Of a DNA stretch of 17,912 nucleotides, positions 15,368 to 17,912 are shown piece by piece. Below the pieces are notes generated by a model. That model saw only the letters and a list, made by a program, of their open reading frames with translations. It was not told the origin of the DNA and made no database searches. Numbering within the stretch: the first letter of the stretch is position 1; each line of letters opens with the position of its first letter. The DNA comes from Pectinatus sp. (GTDB lineage Bacteria > Bacillota > Negativicutes > Selenomonadales > Selenomonadaceae), in NCBI GenBank assembly GCA_020025075.1, contig JAHHSR010000032.1, positions 1-17,912 of the forward strand, in the 5' to 3' direction. Both the position numbers and the translations under genes were made by a program.

Positions 15368-15661
15368 ATGCCGAAAATAAAACGCGGCCTTTCTGATGCC
15401 GATATGCTCAAAGGATATAAAGAAGACAATTCTCACCAGTCACTTTTCGATATCGCCAAAGAATTTGACAAAAAAAATTCTACCAAAGAAACCTCTAAGG
15501 CAAAAAAAGATTCCTTGTCACCTGCCTTAATCAAAGATATCGAAAGCGCTCTTTTGAAACTTCAGGTAAATCTCTTTAATAAAGGCGTGCGCGATTATAA
15601 AATTAGCGTAAAAATAGAAAACGACCAAATAATTCTCTACCCAGCTAAAAAGAAAGCATAA
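15368..15661 (+). CDS. 97-aa basic hypothetical protein
   Basis: I do not recognise this protein. The start is fixed by AAGGAGG seven bases before the ATG at 15368; an earlier in-frame ATG at 15317 lies inside the promoter. The first 50 residues are charged and Lys/Ser-rich and probably disordered, with a LFDIAKEFDKK helix at 26-36. Residues 51-72 look helical (SPALIKDIESALLKLQVNLF), and the end (75-92) looks like two beta strands before a KKKA tail. There is no signal peptide, membrane segment or cysteine. The gene is flanked by its own promoter and a terminator, between the radical SAM operon and the cas genes. It could bind nucleic acid or ribosomes, but that rests only on charge. Confidence 0.7.
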   Translation: MPKIKRGLSDADMLKGYKEDNSHQSLFDIAKEFDKKNSTKETSKAKKDSLSPALIKDIESALLKLQVNLFNKGVRDYKISVKIENDQIILYPAKKKA

Positions 15662-15690
15662 AAAAATCCGCTTCATGCGGATTTTTTTAT
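15661..15690. terminator. Bidirectional terminator between the 97-aa gene and cas2
   Basis: ATCCGC and GCGGAT pair around a TTCAT loop, with a run of A before and a run of seven T after, so the hairpin has a U tract in both directions. It begins at the last base of the plus-strand stop and ends 12 bases from the cas2 stop, serving both convergent units. Confidence 0.85.
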
Positions 15691-15701
15691 TATAAGCATT
15701 C

Positions 15702-15992
15702 TTATATAATAAATGGCTCGTCTAGCTCAAAAATTCTCTTTATTCCCATTATCTCGACATGACCTTGATATTTATTGCCCAGATTATAAAAGCGAATATT
15801 GTCGACTTTTCTATCAATTATTTTTTCTAAGCAGTGTTTGAGCAAAATATATTCTTCGTTATTAACCATGCACTCAAAAACTGAATTTTGTACCCTTTTT
15901 CCATATTTAGCGCAAATTTTTGCTACTTGCCTGAGGCGTTTTTCCCCCGCTGCCGTCAAAGTGCTAACATCATATGTGACTAGTATGAGCAT
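15702..15992 (-). CDS. cas2: CRISPR-associated protein Cas2
   Basis: Cas2 is the small ferredoxin-fold subunit of the Cas1-Cas2 integrase that inserts new spacers at the leader end of the array. The 96-aa protein starts LILVTYDVST with the conserved Asp at residue 8 and has the NSVFEC strand (36-41); length is normal for the family. The ATG is four bases after the cas1 stop, and its GGAG ribosome site overlaps that stop codon. It is the last gene of the cas4-cas1-cas2 string and ends at a shared terminator. Confidence 0.94.
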   Translation of the reverse strand: MLILVTYDVSTLTAAGEKRLRQVAKICAKYGKRVQNSVFECMVNNEEYILLKHCLEKIIDRKVDNIRFYNLGNKYQGHVEIMGIKRIFELDEPFII

Positions 15993-15996
15993 ATTT

Positions 15997-17037
15997 TCAT
16001 CTCCACAAAAAGACCGGATATTCTTCTATATCACCGCGCAAGGTTCTTGCTAAAAGCAATGACTGTACATAAGGCATTAGCCCCCATTTTATCTTTTCCC
16101 TCAAAAAAGGATGGATTATTTCCTCATCCTTTTTTTCCTGCCACGCTTTAAATAAAATTTTTCTGCCATCATCATTTAGCCAAGTAGCGCCATTTTCTTT
16201 TATCAGAAAATGCTTGGACAATATTTTTTGATTATTGATTAAATACAAAACAAATCTATCTGCCAAAACACTACGCATTTCCTCCATCATATCAAGTGCC
16301 AAAGATGGTCTGCCCGGTCGATTGGTATGCATAAAACCAGCATAGGCATCCAAGCCTACACTTTCGAGCGCATTGGCGCAATCATGTGCTAAAATTGTAT
16401 AAACAAAGGAAAGTAAGGCATTTATACTACCGATAGGCGGCCTTTTTTCTCGCCCATTGAAAGGAAAATCTGCTCTATTTTGTAATATAAATTCAGAAAA
16501 AACAGAAAAATATTTTTGTGCTGCATTTCCCTCAAAACCTCGTAATGAATCAATATCAGACGATTTCCTTGCCTTTTTTATTAAAATAGCTAGCACTGCA
16601 CTAACTTCAGCCAATTTTTCTTTATCTAAGCTATAAGCGTGATTGCGCACCATTCTTTCTATATATGAACGAGCATTAAATATTTTGCCAACAATAAAAT
16701 TTCTTGCAAAAGAAAATGATTGGCTCGAATCTGATGCCACTTGATACTGTCGTATCCGCAACAAAACATTGGAATTTCCCGTACCAGATACCCTTGCCAA
16801 AAACCTTCCCTGCGGCGTAAGAAAACAAAAACCAATATTTCTTTTTGAACATTCCCCCATCAATGATGGGCTAGCTCCTTTGTAACCAAAATACAAAATA
16901 TTTTCCAGTTGTAATAAAGGTATTTTAGTTATAATTTTATCATTATTTTTAATAACTACATTTTCATTTTCTAGAAACAAATAACATTCTTCACTATTAA
17001 CAAAAAGAGTGCGCAATAACTTCCGCAAATCAATCAT
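15997..17037 (-). CDS. cas1: CRISPR-associated integrase Cas1, type I-C
   Basis: Cas1 is the metal-dependent nuclease/integrase for spacer acquisition. The 346-aa product keeps the three catalytic residues: E169 in GFEGNAAQKYF, H237 in AGFMHTNRPG and D249 in SLALDMMEE. The opening KLLRTLFVNSEECYL and the overall size fit the type I-C lineage. The ATG at 17037 overlaps the cas4 stop by 8 bases, with GGTGA 11 bases upstream. In-frame ATGs at 17055 and 17082 lie further inside cas4 and would only add a tail before the conserved start. Tight packing with cas4 and cas2 shows one transcript. Confidence 0.95.
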   Translation of the reverse strand: MIDLRKLLRTLFVNSEECYLFLENENVVIKNNDKIITKIPLLQLENILYFGYKGASPSLMGECSKRNIGFCFLTPQGRFLARVSGTGNSNVLLRIRQYQVASDSSQSFSFARNFIVGKIFNARSYIERMVRNHAYSLDKEKLAEVSAVLAILIKKARKSSDIDSLRGFEGNAAQKYFSVFSEFILQNRADFPFNGREKRPPIGSINALLSFVYTILAHDCANALESVGLDAYAGFMHTNRPGRPSLALDMMEEMRSVLADRFVLYLINNQKILSKHFLIKENGATWLNDDGRKILFKAWQEKKDEEIIHPFLREKIKWGLMPYVQSLLLARTLRGDIEEYPVFLWR

Positions 17038-17686
17038 CTCCCAAAAATTCACCATAATAGGATTTGACGGATACCCTACCATTTAATTTCGGCAAACATA
17101 TATCCTTTATGGAACAGCCTCTGCATTTAGCTGTCGTTTTGACTTTAGGTGTGTGTCCTTTAGCAATCATCTCATGCATCAATTTTAGAATGTTTCTTAG
17201 CTGCTCTTTCAGCTCTGCTGTAAATTCGATTTTTTTGCGGCGACCAATTTCAGCATAATATAAATATCCATAGGGAATGGGCTGACAAAACATTTCCGTT
17301 AAGCATTCTGCCTGGCAGGTCAGCTGTAATATATCTGATAAATCATCCTTATCCTTTCCCCGTTTATATTCAATAGGCGTTATGCTCCACAAGCCATCTC
17401 TGCCGAAAAGTCGCGCTCCTTTCGTAGATTTTTCAAATTCAACAACATCACATTGACCCGTCACGCCGAGCACAGAAGAGAACACCCTAATGCCTCTGCT
17501 AATAAGTTTTTTTCCCCTCTTTTCCGTAAAGGTATCATCATGACAGCGCTCATGGATAAAATTACCCTCTATCGTTCTAAAATTATCCTCCCAAAGTCCT
17601 TCCAAATGAATTAACGCCCACTGTCTTCGGCAAAAAACAAAATGCTGTATAGCTGATATCATCAGATAATCATCTTCAGTGAACAT
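17030..17686 (-). CDS. cas4: CRISPR-associated Cas4 nuclease
   Basis: Cas4 is an iron-sulfur RecB-like exonuclease that trims prespacers and helps select those with a correct PAM and orientation before Cas1-Cas2 integrates them. The 218-aa protein has the cluster cysteines C19 and C188, C191, C197 (CRGCSIKDIC), and the nuclease residues H45, D80 (GQCD), E106 and K108 (PIEYKRG), with Q121 and the helix after it. All catalytic positions are intact. The ATG at 17686 has AAAGGA eight bases upstream; a longer frame to 17719 lacks such support. The start is only 59 bases from the last CRISPR repeat, and no convincing promoter lies between. Confidence 0.94.
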   Translation of the reverse strand: MFTEDDYLMISAIQHFVFCRRQWALIHLEGLWEDNFRTIEGNFIHERCHDDTFTEKRGKKLISRGIRVFSSVLGVTGQCDVVEFEKSTKGARLFGRDGLWSITPIEYKRGKDKDDLSDILQLTCQAECLTEMFCQPIPYGYLYYAEIGRRKKIEFTAELKEQLRNILKLMHEMIAKGHTPKVKTTAKCRGCSIKDICLPKLNGRVSVKSYYGEFLGDD

Positions 17687-17745
17687 AAATATTTTCCTTT
17701 CTTTATACTTTCTTAGCACAGCATAATTGCATTTTTCTCAACTGT

Positions 17746-17912
17746 ATTTCAATCCACGCACCTCTTACGAGGTGCGACTACACCTTTTTCACCTGTCGGC
17801 AAATCTGGCAATATTTCAATCCACGCACCTCTTACGAGGTGCGACATGCTTAGGACCTCGTTTTCTTCCAGCCATGCTGATTTCAATCCACGCACCTCTT
17901 ACGAGGTGCGAC
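17746..17912 (-). CRISPR. Type I-C CRISPR array, leader-distal end (three repeats, two spacers)
   Basis: Three identical 33-base repeats lie at 17746-17778, 17813-17845 and 17880-17912, with two 34-base spacers (17779-17812, 17846-17879), a period of 67. Read on the minus strand, the repeat begins GTCGCACCTC and ends GGATTGAAAT, the usual type I-C form. An 8-base-pair stem (CGCACCTC/GAGGTGCG) closes a GTAA loop, and 11 bases follow the stem, matching the handle left by Cas5-type processing in this subtype. The array runs off the window exactly at a repeat end. Repeat polarity puts the leader beyond the right edge, so this is the old end, although its last repeat shows no decay. Confidence 0.97.

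Noticed and set aside
17687..17745. This gap as the CRISPR leader, with the array read rightward
   Set aside because: The repeat ends in GGATTGAAAT only on the minus strand, which places the leader on the right. The gap is also short for a leader.

Overview
The window reads as chromosome of an anaerobic, AT-leaning Firmicutes-type bacterium. The marks are strong AGGAGG-type ribosome sites, TTG starts, tight operons, a miaB-mutS-mutL run, an endonuclease-type MutL, and spermidine synthesis by the carboxyspermidine route. A Negativicutes (Selenomonadales-like) host fits this gene set best, but that is inference without any database search.

Left edge (1-519): a UPF0173 metal-dependent hydrolase gene on the minus strand breaks off after 41 codons beside a dense cluster of inverted repeats. 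A 300-base divergent promoter region follows. Then (520-7890) thiamine pyrophosphokinase (thiN, plus strand) meets, tail to tail and with a 40-base overlap, a minus-strand operon transcribed miaB-mutS-mutL-methyltransferase. That operon joins tRNA modification, DNA mismatch repair and a probable rRNA-type methyltransferase, with overlaps or 1-base gaps at each junction.

Middle (7891-14558): a MntP/YtaF-type membrane transporter on the plus strand has an unusual leader, with a strong ribosome site inside a hairpin and a five-codon mini-ORF ending in an ATGA overlap with the transporter. Facing it on the minus strand are the two enzymes of the carboxyspermidine pathway: carboxyspermidine/carboxynorspermidine synthase and NspC decarboxylase. 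They are separated by a very strong intrinsic terminator. An unrecognised secreted or membrane-anchored protein overlaps the end of nspC. Upstream of these lie two tandem DUF445 membrane proteins and a short radical SAM protein of the TatD-associated type, probably one operon.

Right edge (15216-17912): a 97-aa basic protein of unknown function on the plus strand is separated by a bidirectional terminator from cas2, cas1 and cas4 (minus strand, overlapping or nearly so). Next comes the end of a CRISPR array whose 33-nt repeats are of type I-C form. By repeat orientation the array is read toward the cas genes, so its leader and any cas3/5/8/7 genes lie beyond the right edge. The adaptation genes therefore sit at the leader-distal end of the array.

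Most of the window is ordinary housekeeping sequence. The best candidates for new biology are small regulatory layouts: the mntP leader switch, the hairpin looped out between ribosome site and start of thiN, the terminator abutting the nspC start, and the array-to-cas4 arrangement.
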